Part shown: positions 53,286-61,432 of the stretch, in pieces
Layout: each line of letters begins with the position of its first letter
Position numbering within the stretch: position 1 is the stretch's first letter
Source: Ancylomarina longa
Lineage (GTDB): Bacteria; Bacteroidota; Bacteroidia; Bacteroidales; Marinifilaceae
Length of the DNA stretch: 64,000 nt
Assembly: GCF_003996985.1 (NCBI RefSeq)
Contig: NZ_RJJX01000010.1
Span: 1-64,000 of the forward strand
Reading direction: 5' to 3'
Translations under genes and position numbers: made by a program
Notes under the pieces: generated by a model
The model's database searches: none
What the model was told of the DNA's origin: nothing
Seen by the model: the letters and a program-made list of their open reading frames with translations, nothing else

Positions 53286-56102
53286 ATGAAATATATATTT
53301 GGTAAAATCTTTGAAGATAAAAGTATATCCAAAGTATTTTTGATTTCCTTACTCTCCACATCCTTTCTACTAATTATCACCTTAGGTATATTTTGGATAC
53401 AACAAGAAATTCAGAAGTTTGATGAAGAATCTACAAAAGTTCAAGCAAACTTTTTTAAAAATCAAGAAAAAACCTTACAGCACGAAACTCAAACATTAAT
53501 TAATTTCATAGAAAACGAACGTCGACAAACTAGAAACCTACTAAAAAAAGATATTCGCAACCGCGTTCATGAAGCACATTCCATTGCAACAAATCTTTAT
53601 GAAAATTATAAAGATCAGCTTCCTGATGAGGATTTAAAAAAACTAATTGTAGATGCCTTAAGATCCGTTAGATTCAATGATGGAGAAGGGTTTTTCTACA
53701 TCAACAATTTAGATGGATCTGTTATTATGGATCCTAAACAACCATCTATGGAAGGAGAAAATAGACTTTCGTTAAAGGATGTTTATGGAATGCCAATCAT
53801 TCAAAATGAGATTAAAACGGCAAAAAGCAAACAGGAAGGTTATTCCAACTATTCGTGGCAAAAAGATGACGAACAAAAAATATATCCCAAAATATCATTT
53901 GTAAAACTCTTTAAACCTTACAATTGGTATATTGGATGTACGCAATATGTTGAAAAATACAAAACTGAGATCCAAAAGAAAATTCTAAATAAAATAACAG
54001 ATTTAAGATTTGATGATAGTATAACCATAGCGGTTTTCAGCTTTGATGGAACATGCCTTGCTCACAGTAGAAAAGACCTAATTGGGAAAAATTTATGGTA
54101 CACCAAGGATCATGATAAAAAAATGATTGTTCAAGAATTTATTACCAGAGGCACAGATGAAAACGGGGGATTTATAAGGTATTCTGATCCTTTCCAACAA
54201 GATACTTCTAAATATTTATCCAAATTAATGTATGCGAAATCTTTTAAAGATTGGCAATGGGTCATTGGATCCGGAGTACACACTGATGAGCTTAACCGTT
54301 CTATTGCTCGAAAAAAGTCAGAACTTAAGGCTAGCGTTAATAACTATATTCTAAAAGCTTGCATCATTTTACTATTAACTAGTATTTTGATTGGTTTTCT
54401 CACTCGCTTTATGATTAAAATTAGCAAATCCGGACTAAATGTATTCACTAAATTTTATGAGAAAGCAGCTTCCAAGTCTATATTAATTGATACCACTACG
54501 CTTCACTTCAAAGAGTTCAAGCGCCTTGGACAACTCGCTAATCAAATGATTCTAAAACGGCAAGAAACGGAACACCAACTAAATATCGAAACAGCTTATT
54601 TTGAACAACTTTTTGAAAATTCGCCAGAAGCAATTGCAATTACAGATAATGAAAGCAAAGGAATAAAAATCAATCGACAGTTTACCAATATCTTTGGATA
54701 TACAAAAGAAGATATTGACGGTGTTGTAATTGATTCTTTACTCGCAGATGAATCAAAGAAAGAGGAGGCTAAGAATCTGAACGCAATGACATCCAAAGGT
54801 CAATTAATTGAAATTGAGACCAAAAGAAGATGTAAAAATGGTGAATTTATTGATGTCTCTATTATGGGAAACCCAATTTTAATTGAAGGAAAGTCAATAG
54901 CTATTTTTGCTATTTACCGAAACATCACACAACGGAAAGAATACGAACAGCATTTAACAGAAGCCAGACATAAAGCGGAAGAATCAGACAAGTTAAAATC
55001 TGCATTTCTAGCTAACATGTCACATGAAATAAGAACACCTATGAATCACATTCTTGGGTTTACTGATCTTATCAGCAATCAGGATATTGAGAATGAAGAC
55101 CGTCAGGAATATGCTGAACTTATTAAGCAAAGTGGCAATAGTTTACTTCAGTTAATCAACAACATTATCGACTTATCAAAAATCGAGTCTAAACAGATTA
55201 AATTAAACAAACAAAAAATAAGTATTAATCGAATCTTATCCTCATTATACGAAAAGTACTATCACCATAAGAATACTATTCAAAAGTCTCATCTTATATT
55301 AAAAATTCAGAAAGCATTAAGTGATAAAGATTCTGTCATCATTTCTGATGCTCATCGTTTGGAACAATTGCTTTCTAATTTAATTGAGAATGCGATAAAA
55401 TTCACAAATGAGGGATCTGTGGAATTTGGTTATCATCTAAAAGATCAAAAAACTATTGAATTTTTCGTGAAAGATACCGGTATAGGCATCCCTAAGTCTG
55501 CTATTCAAAATATTTTTCAACTTTTCAGACAATTTGATGGATCAGATACAAGACAATTTGGAGGAACAGGTCTTGGTTTAACCATTTCTCAGCGTTTAGC
55601 AGAGTTATTAGGAGGCGAAATTAGTGTGAAGTCTGAAGAAAATAAAGGAACTTCATTTTATGTCAGTCTTCCCTATATTCAAAATTACAAACTTGATCAA
55701 TCTTCTGAAATCGGGAAGGAAAAACTATATGACTGGAGTGGAAAGAAAATTTTAATAGTGGATGATGAGAAAAATAATTATGCATTTTTCAAGGCTAGTT
55801 TAACTAAAACCAATGCTGAAATTATTTGGGCAAAAAATGGAATAGAGGCAATATCCTTTTGCGAAAAGGTAAAGGTAGACATGATTCTTATGGACATACA
55901 AATGCCTGTGATGAATGGATACGAAGCAACTAAGCAAATTAAATTGCAGAATGCTCAAATTCCAATTATCGGACAAACCTCTTTTGTTCAAAAAGAATAC
56001 AAGCAAAAAGTTATGGATGCCGGATGCGACGATTATCTCACAAAACCAATAAAATCAAGTGTTCTACTTGAATCAATCAATAAACAATTCTTCATTAATT
56101 AA
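53286..56102 (+). CDS. Hybrid sensor histidine kinase with Cache and PAS domains
   Basis: From the Met at 53286 the protein has 938 residues. It has TM1 (about 18-40), a periplasmic Cache region (about 85-335: two GFFYINNLDGSVIMDPK- and IAVFSFDGTCLAHSRK-like units), TM2 (350-372), a PAS domain (about 435-555), HisKA with FLANMSHEIRTPM, HATPase with NLIENAIKFTNEG and GGTGLGLTIS, and a C-terminal receiver with phospho-acceptor Asp870 in ILMDIQMP. No Hpt domain is present, so a separate phosphotransfer protein is expected. Its stop overlaps the LOG gene end by 4 bases. Confidence 0.92.
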   Translation: MKYIFGKIFEDKSISKVFLISLLSTSFLLIITLGIFWIQQEIQKFDEESTKVQANFFKNQEKTLQHETQTLINFIENERRQTRNLLKKDIRNRVHEAHSIATNLYENYKDQLPDEDLKKLIVDALRSVRFNDGEGFFYINNLDGSVIMDPKQPSMEGENRLSLKDVYGMPIIQNEIKTAKSKQEGYSNYSWQKDDEQKIYPKISFVKLFKPYNWYIGCTQYVEKYKTEIQKKILNKITDLRFDDSITIAVFSFDGTCLAHSRKDLIGKNLWYTKDHDKKMIVQEFITRGTDENGGFIRYSDPFQQDTSKYLSKLMYAKSFKDWQWVIGSGVHTDELNRSIARKKSELKASVNNYILKACIILLLTSILIGFLTRFMIKISKSGLNVFTKFYEKAASKSILIDTTTLHFKEFKRLGQLANQMILKRQETEHQLNIETAYFEQLFENSPEAIAITDNESKGIKINRQFTNIFGYTKEDIDGVVIDSLLADESKKEEAKNLNAMTSKGQLIEIETKRRCKNGEFIDVSIMGNPILIEGKSIAIFAIYRNITQRKEYEQHLTEARHKAEESDKLKSAFLANMSHEIRTPMNHILGFTDLISNQDIENEDRQEYAELIKQSGNSLLQLINNIIDLSKIESKQIKLNKQKISINRILSSLYEKYYHHKNTIQKSHLILKIQKALSDKDSVIISDAHRLEQLLSNLIENAIKFTNEGSVEFGYHLKDQKTIEFFVKDTGIGIPKSAIQNIFQLFRQFDGSDTRQFGGTGLGLTISQRLAELLGGEISVKSEENKGTSFYVSLPYIQNYKLDQSSEIGKEKLYDWSGKKILIVDDEKNNYAFFKASLTKTNAEIIWAKNGIEAISFCEKVKVDMILMDIQMPVMNGYEATKQIKLQNAQIPIIGQTSFVQKEYKQKVMDAGCDDYLTKPIKSSVLLESINKQFFIN

Positions 56103-56665
56103 TCCATCTTGGATGGGATAGAGTTGCTACTATTAGTATAAATATAATCAAGTGCAGCCTGCGATGAATTTACAAATTTATAGAGTTTGCGATAATTATC
56201 ATCTGCGAAACCTTGATCATATGCTTGTTCAAATTGCAAGTACATTGGGTTATAAAAACCATTTGTATTGACTATTACAATAGGATTTTGGTGATAACTC
56301 AATTGTTTAAGAGTGATTACCTCCATAAGTTCTTCCAGGGTACCAAATCCGCCAGGTAAAGCAATAAATGCATCTGCCTTATCTTGCAAAATCTTTTTCC
56401 GCTCCATCATATCCGAAGTGACAACCAACTCATCCAAGTCATCCGCAGCAATACCTTTGTTTTTTATTGATTCAGGAATTACACCAATCACTCTAGCTCC
56501 GAAAGACTGTGCTGTCTTAGCAAGCTCATTCATTAATCCGACATTTGTTCCTCCATATATCAATTGATGTCCTCCTCTGCCAATAGCAGATCCAAGATCT
56601 CTGGCTTCTTTAAAATAAATTTCACCTACAAAATTACTGGATGAACAAAACACGCATATATTCAT
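56099..56665 (-). CDS. LOG-family phosphoribohydrolase
   Basis: This 188-residue protein is in the TIGR00730 Rossmann-fold family: FCSSSNFVG at the N-terminus, GRGGHQLIYGGTNVGLM, and the catalytic PGGFGTLEELME, with RKK and Glu residues in place. LOG enzymes cleave nucleoside 5-prime-monophosphates to ribose-5-phosphate and free base, and in plants make active cytokinins. In bacteria many are general nucleotide salvage or toxic-nucleotide removal enzymes. Confidence 0.9.
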   Translation of the reverse strand: MNICVFCSSSNFVGEIYFKEARDLGSAIGRGGHQLIYGGTNVGLMNELAKTAQSFGARVIGVIPESIKNKGIAADDLDELVVTSDMMERKKILQDKADAFIALPGGFGTLEELMEVITLKQLSYHQNPIVIVNTNGFYNPMYLQFEQAYDQGFADDNYRKLYKFVNSSQAALDYIYTNSSNSIPSKMD

Positions 56666-56714
56666 TTTCTTATTATTAAGGATTATTAAAAATAAAAACT
56701 TAAATGCTAATAAT

Positions 56715-56749
56715 AAAAAAGCCCTCGAGTAATCTACTCAAGGGCTTTT
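56715..56749 (-). terminator. Intrinsic terminator of gyrB
   Basis: AAAAGCCCT(C)GAGTA pairs with TACTC(A)AGGGCTTTT with one mismatch. It is flanked by A- and T-runs between the gyrB and LOG genes, both on the minus strand. Confidence 0.85.
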
Positions 56750-56769
56750 GAAATATTCAATAATTACTA

Positions 56770-58731
56770 CTAAGCATCTATATTTGCATAAGTAGCATTT
56801 CTTTCTATAAATTCACGTCTTGGTGGTACCTCATCTCCCATTAACATTGAAAATACATGATCTGCTTCTGCAGCATTATCAATGGTAACCTGACGTAAAG
56901 TTCTGTCTTCAGGGTTCATTGTAGTTTCCCATAACTGATGGGCACTCATTTCTCCAAGACCTTTGTATCGTTGAATGTGCAAAGAACTTTCTTTTCCACC
57001 TCCCCAATCTTCTATTAAGCGAAGTCGCTGATTCTCATCCCAACAATATTGCTGATTCTTCCCTTTTTTCACCAAATACAAAGGAGGAGTTGCAATGTAT
57101 AAATATCCATTTTCGATAAGAGGTTTCATATAACGGAAAAAGAATGTCATAATAAGCGTAGCAATATGGCTACCATCGACGTCGGCATCACACATAATTA
57201 TGGTTTTGTGATATCTCAACTTTTCCATATTAACAGCTTTACTATCTTCTTCTGTTCCAAAAGTAACTCCAAGTGCAGTAAATATATTTTTAATCTCCTC
57301 GCTTTCAAAAACCTTATGTTGCATGGCTTTCTCCACATTCAAAATTTTACCTTTTAATGGTAATATTGCCTGAAATTTACGATCTCGACCTTGTTTTGCA
57401 GTACCTCCTGCCGAATCTCCCTCGACAAGGAATATTTCACATTTAACAGGATCTTTATCCGAACAATCTGATAATTTTCCAGGAAGACCTGAACCCCCTA
57501 AAATAGTTTTCCTTTGCACTAACTCGCGAGCTTTCCTTGCTGCATGACGCGCAGTTGCAGCCATTATCACCTTCTGAACAATGGTTCTTGCATCTTTTGG
57601 ATGCTCTTCCAGATAATTGGAAAGCATAGAGCTTACCGCCTGATCAACAGCAATACTGATCTCTGAATTACCTAATTTTGTTTTGGTTTGTCCTTCGAAC
57701 TGTGGTTCTGCCACCTTAACAGAAATAACAGCCGTCAGACCTTCACGAAAATCATCCCCACTAATATCAAATTTAAGTTTGGCTAACATTCCTGATTTTT
57801 CAGCAAAACTTTTTAAAGTTCTGGTCAAACCTCTCCTAAATCCAGTTAAATGAGTACCACCTTCAATTGTATTGATATTATTCACATACGAATGAATATT
57901 TTCCGAGAATGAAGTATTGTACTGTAGTGCTATTTCAACCGGAACATCATTCTTATCTGTAGATACATTAATAACATCCTCAATCAGTCTTTCTCTGGTA
58001 TTATCCAAATATTCAACAAATTCTTTCAATCCCTCTTCAGAATAAAAAGTATCAGTTTTATATTCCCCATTCTCATCTTGCTCACGCTTATCGGTAATCT
58101 TTAAACGTATATTTTTATTCAAGAAAGCCAATTCACGCAAACGAGCGGCTAAAATATCATATTTATATTCTGTAGTAAGAAATATCGTATCATCTGGTCT
58201 AAAAGTAATATTAGTACCTGTAACATCTGTTTCCCCAACAACTTTAATATCTGCCAAAGGCTTACCTTGCGAATACTCCTGTAAAAACACTTTGCCTTCC
58301 CGATGAATTTCAGCTTTCAGATGAATGGATAAAGCATTTACACAAGAAACACCTACACCATGTAAACCTCCCGAAACCTTGTAAGAATCTTTATCAAACT
58401 TACCTCCAGCGTGCAATACAGTCATCACAACCTCTAAAGCCGACCGATTCTCCTTTGTATGTATGGCGGTTGGTATACCACGACCATTATCCGTAACAGT
58501 GATAGAATTATCTTCGTTGATAAATACTTCAATATTATCACAATATCCGACTAATGCCTCATCAATGGAGTTATCCACCACCTCGTACACCAAATGGTGT
58601 AATCCTTTAACATTTACATCTCCAATATACATGGAAGGGCGTTTGCGAACCGCTTCCAAACCTTCTAACACCTGAATATTATCCGCGGAATATTCAGCAT
58701 TTCCATTTGGCTTATTTTCTAAATCACTCAT
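56770..58731 (-). CDS. gyrB: DNA gyrase subunit B
   Basis: This 653-residue enzyme has the GHKL ATPase domain (YEVVDNSIDEAL, NGRGIPTAIH, SGGLHGVGVSCVNALS), the transducer with the catalytic Lys region, and the TOPRIM motif EGDSAGGTAKQGRDR with MCDADVDGSHI. The C-terminus QRYKGLGEMSAHQLWETTMNPEDRTL is the classic gyrase B signature. The length and wording favour GyrB over ParE. It forms the A2B2 gyrase that introduces negative supercoils. Confidence 0.95.
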   Translation of the reverse strand: MSDLENKPNGNAEYSADNIQVLEGLEAVRKRPSMYIGDVNVKGLHHLVYEVVDNSIDEALVGYCDNIEVFINEDNSITVTDNGRGIPTAIHTKENRSALEVVMTVLHAGGKFDKDSYKVSGGLHGVGVSCVNALSIHLKAEIHREGKVFLQEYSQGKPLADIKVVGETDVTGTNITFRPDDTIFLTTEYKYDILAARLRELAFLNKNIRLKITDKREQDENGEYKTDTFYSEEGLKEFVEYLDNTRERLIEDVINVSTDKNDVPVEIALQYNTSFSENIHSYVNNINTIEGGTHLTGFRRGLTRTLKSFAEKSGMLAKLKFDISGDDFREGLTAVISVKVAEPQFEGQTKTKLGNSEISIAVDQAVSSMLSNYLEEHPKDARTIVQKVIMAATARHAARKARELVQRKTILGGSGLPGKLSDCSDKDPVKCEIFLVEGDSAGGTAKQGRDRKFQAILPLKGKILNVEKAMQHKVFESEEIKNIFTALGVTFGTEEDSKAVNMEKLRYHKTIIMCDADVDGSHIATLIMTFFFRYMKPLIENGYLYIATPPLYLVKKGKNQQYCWDENQRLRLIEDWGGGKESSLHIQRYKGLGEMSAHQLWETTMNPEDRTLRQVTIDNAAEADHVFSMLMGDEVPPRREFIERNATYANIDA

Positions 58732-59079
58732 TTATCAGATCTTTAGTTTTCAAAAGAAAGAAACAGGCCATAAATCCAACACAAAAGGATGGAATCCTGA
58801 CCCTATATTCTTATTTTTTTAAGTGTAATTTTCAGAATATTCTCCAGGAGTAAAATTAAAGTAGTAATCTCCATAAAATTAATCATCACAATTTTAAACA
58901 AAAACCTTTAAAATCAGGAACTTAACAAGCACCCTTCCCTGGAAAACAAAAGTAAAACAAAGATAATAAAAATGATGAATTTAAGGACGGAAAATAGTGG
59001 AAAAATCATGTGTCATATTTAGTTTTTGACAAAGCCATTTAATAAGCATAAAAACAGCTAGTATTACACGATTTTATGT
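58732..59079. other. Intergenic region upstream of gyrB
   Basis: This 348-base gap holds the putative gyrB promoter (58947-58965) and a leader of about 210 bases. No gene or clear hairpin is seen. Confidence 0.5.
58947..58965 (-). promoter_or_regulatory. Two overlapping -7-like elements for gyrB
   Basis: On the minus strand TACTTTTG (58954-58947) and TATCTTTG (58965-58958) both match TAnnTTTG. A -33 TTTG is not clear at the right distance. If used, the gyrB leader would be about 210 bases long. Confidence 0.4.
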
Positions 59080-59580
59080 CTAGAATTGAATAGAATGTTT
59101 TTGACGTGGTCTCTTCATTTTAAAGCGAATTAAAAAATGGCTTATTTTCTCACCGGAATCTGTAGTTCCATATTCATGCAACTCAAATAAAGTATTAACA
59201 TTTTTATAAACCTTAGGCATAGCTCTCCACATTCTATAGAAAACTACTTGAACATTCTCCAAATCAGCATTATCTAATTTTAATTTAAGCACTTCCTTTT
59301 TCTTTGGCATGACAAACACGCTCACACCATGATGCTTCCAGGTAATTGCCTCTTCGGCAACAAATGACATATTTAAGGTATCTCTGGTAATATCAAACAG
59401 GTAAGTTATATCTTTCGCATCATTACCAATCTCCATCAGAATATCTATCGGTTTTTGGTCGTTGTTCACCGATAGTTTCCATCGCTCTAATTGTTGTGCT
59501 GCTATACTTCCTCCAGACAATAAAAAAAATAAGCAAAGGAACTTTGTTAATGTGTATATAGAATTTATATTAAACTTCAT
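59080..59580 (-). CDS. Secreted protein of unknown function
   Basis: From the Met at 59580 the precursor has 166 residues with a signal peptide (cleavage near SIAAQQ); a start 19 codons upstream is less likely. The mature part is mixed alpha/beta with FDITRDTLNMSFVAEEAITW and ends in basic KRPRQKHSIQF. There is no recognised domain. It is downstream of the barrel gene by about 125 bases. Confidence 0.65.
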   Translation of the reverse strand: MKFNINSIYTLTKFLCLFFLLSGGSIAAQQLERWKLSVNNDQKPIDILMEIGNDAKDITYLFDITRDTLNMSFVAEEAITWKHHGVSVFVMPKKKEVLKLKLDNADLENVQVVFYRMWRAMPKVYKNVNTLFELHEYGTTDSGEKISHFLIRFKMKRPRQKHSIQF

Positions 59581-59703
59581 AAATGTAGTGGATTCGGTTT
59601 TATAAATTAAAACTAATAAAAAATATCCAATAAACAATATATTAGTTTATTAAAAAAATAAAAACCTCAATTCCCCTAATCTTTATTCCTCTCAACCTTT
59701 TGA

Positions 59704-61413
59704 TTAGAATAAAATTTTCACTCCAATTAAGAAGTTAAATCCTTGGCTAGGATATCCCTCCCATCTATAATATCTGTCAGCAAATAAATTATTAACAACT
59801 ACAAAAGTGGTGAAGTGTTCGTTAAACAAATAATTTGCTCCCACATTAAAATCATAAACAGCATCTAATGCTTGATTTTGTCCGGAATACAAAACTGGTC
59901 TTTCTCCAATAATATTTACCCCAACCTTAAAATTTAATTCTTTGGTAAACTGATAATTCCCATTCACATTTAATTCAAATTGAGGTTTATGCCATGCATC
60001 TGCCAGCTGATTTAAAGAATAATGATAAAAGGTGAATTTTGAATTCAATTTCAACCGATCCGTCCATTCGATATTTGCTTCCGCTTGCAGTTTCAACAAA
60101 CTAATATCATCGTAAAGCACCCCAAATTTATTGGAATAAGTAGGTAAAAAGAACACTGCATCCGGAGGATAAATATCTGTCTTTACAAAGAAATATTGTT
60201 GATCGATAGCAGCATATTCCGCAGTAAGACTGAAAGAGGCTTTCGAAGAAATGCTCCCCTTCACCCCACCATATAATCTATATTTTTTATTAGATGGCAA
60301 GACATTCAATCCAGAAAAAATGAAAGAATTTTCCTTAGCAATACTCTTATATTTATTCATTTCTAAATCCCCATCGATACCGGCAAAAAGACTTAATATC
60401 CCATCCACAGCATTAACATCAATTGAGATATCAGGATAAATTTTCGTTTTAGAATCATCTCCCATTGCCAAAACTGCATGCGCACCCAATTTAAGATTCA
60501 GTCTTCCGGTTTGGAGTAAATATTGAGGGTTAATACTCCATTTTAGAGTTTTTCGTTCCTTAATAAATTCATCCCCTTTCCAATGATTTAATCCATCGAT
60601 AGCAAAATATTCAAATTTAGACAGTAGACTCCAAAATCCATCACCATGTCTTATTTTTGCTTTTGCATCTATATCCAAATCATTTTCTTTTACTGCTATA
60701 TCATCAGCAAAATGATTAAATGATAAGCCAATATCAAATAGAGGTTTCTCCGCATCTTTTAAATTCGATTGGAAATCAGCAGATAGTCCGAAAATATTTT
60801 GCTTTTGTTTCTCGTAAGGAAACAAATCCTGCCAAATATCACCTACATCCTCCGATTTTGGAAATCCAAAATAATTATATCTCAAATGCTGATAGAACAC
60901 TCTCCCGCTTAATTCCCCCTCCTCTAAATATGCTGAACCATACACCTCTGCCAATTGTTCTACCCAATCTGGCTTTTCCTTATTTCCATTTTCCAGTTTT
61001 AGTTTCCCATTGGTAGAATAATGTCGAAGATGGAAACCTATGTCAGTGGTTTTGGATCTTTGATTATTAAAACGATAATCCCCAAACAAACTGGAATAAT
61101 TGCCTCCAGCAAGAGATAAACTACTTGAATAAATAGGCTTTAAAGGCTCTCCAACAATTTTTGCAGCAGGAATTACCGCAGGTGTAAAAGCAACGGATAG
61201 TGGTCTGGTTAGCACAAAATAAGTGAAATTTGGAGTAAAACTGGTAGTATCTAGAATAACAGGTAATTCCCCAATTCTGGATGCTTTATTAATTTTAGGT
61301 TGATATGAGGTTCTTACTTGTATCTCCTTATTTAAATCTCGTTGTTCCTGTGCTTGCATGCTGTAATTCATGGAACCAATCGCAAGTAAGGTATATATGA
61401 TTTTCTTTAACAT
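59704..61413 (-). CDS. Outer-membrane barrel, TonB-receptor-like without a plug
   Basis: This 569-residue protein has a signal peptide (cleavage near MQAQE). A short N-terminal extension (about 25-90) is followed by many beta strands with the features of a TonB-dependent receptor C-terminal barrel, ending FNFLIGVKILF. The typical plug domain motif is absent or too short. It begins 19 bases after the TPR gene, so it is probably translated from the same transcript. It may be an anchored receptor for the TPR protein (inference). Confidence 0.8.
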   Translation of the reverse strand: MLKKIIYTLLAIGSMNYSMQAQEQRDLNKEIQVRTSYQPKINKASRIGELPVILDTTSFTPNFTYFVLTRPLSVAFTPAVIPAAKIVGEPLKPIYSSSLSLAGGNYSSLFGDYRFNNQRSKTTDIGFHLRHYSTNGKLKLENGNKEKPDWVEQLAEVYGSAYLEEGELSGRVFYQHLRYNYFGFPKSEDVGDIWQDLFPYEKQKQNIFGLSADFQSNLKDAEKPLFDIGLSFNHFADDIAVKENDLDIDAKAKIRHGDGFWSLLSKFEYFAIDGLNHWKGDEFIKERKTLKWSINPQYLLQTGRLNLKLGAHAVLAMGDDSKTKIYPDISIDVNAVDGILSLFAGIDGDLEMNKYKSIAKENSFIFSGLNVLPSNKKYRLYGGVKGSISSKASFSLTAEYAAIDQQYFFVKTDIYPPDAVFFLPTYSNKFGVLYDDISLLKLQAEANIEWTDRLKLNSKFTFYHYSLNQLADAWHKPQFELNVNGNYQFTKELNFKVGVNIIGERPVLYSGQNQALDAVYDFNVGANYLFNEHFTTFVVVNNLFADRYYRWEGYPSQGFNFLIGVKILF

Positions 61414-61432
61414 CTTTCCTTGTTTTGTATTT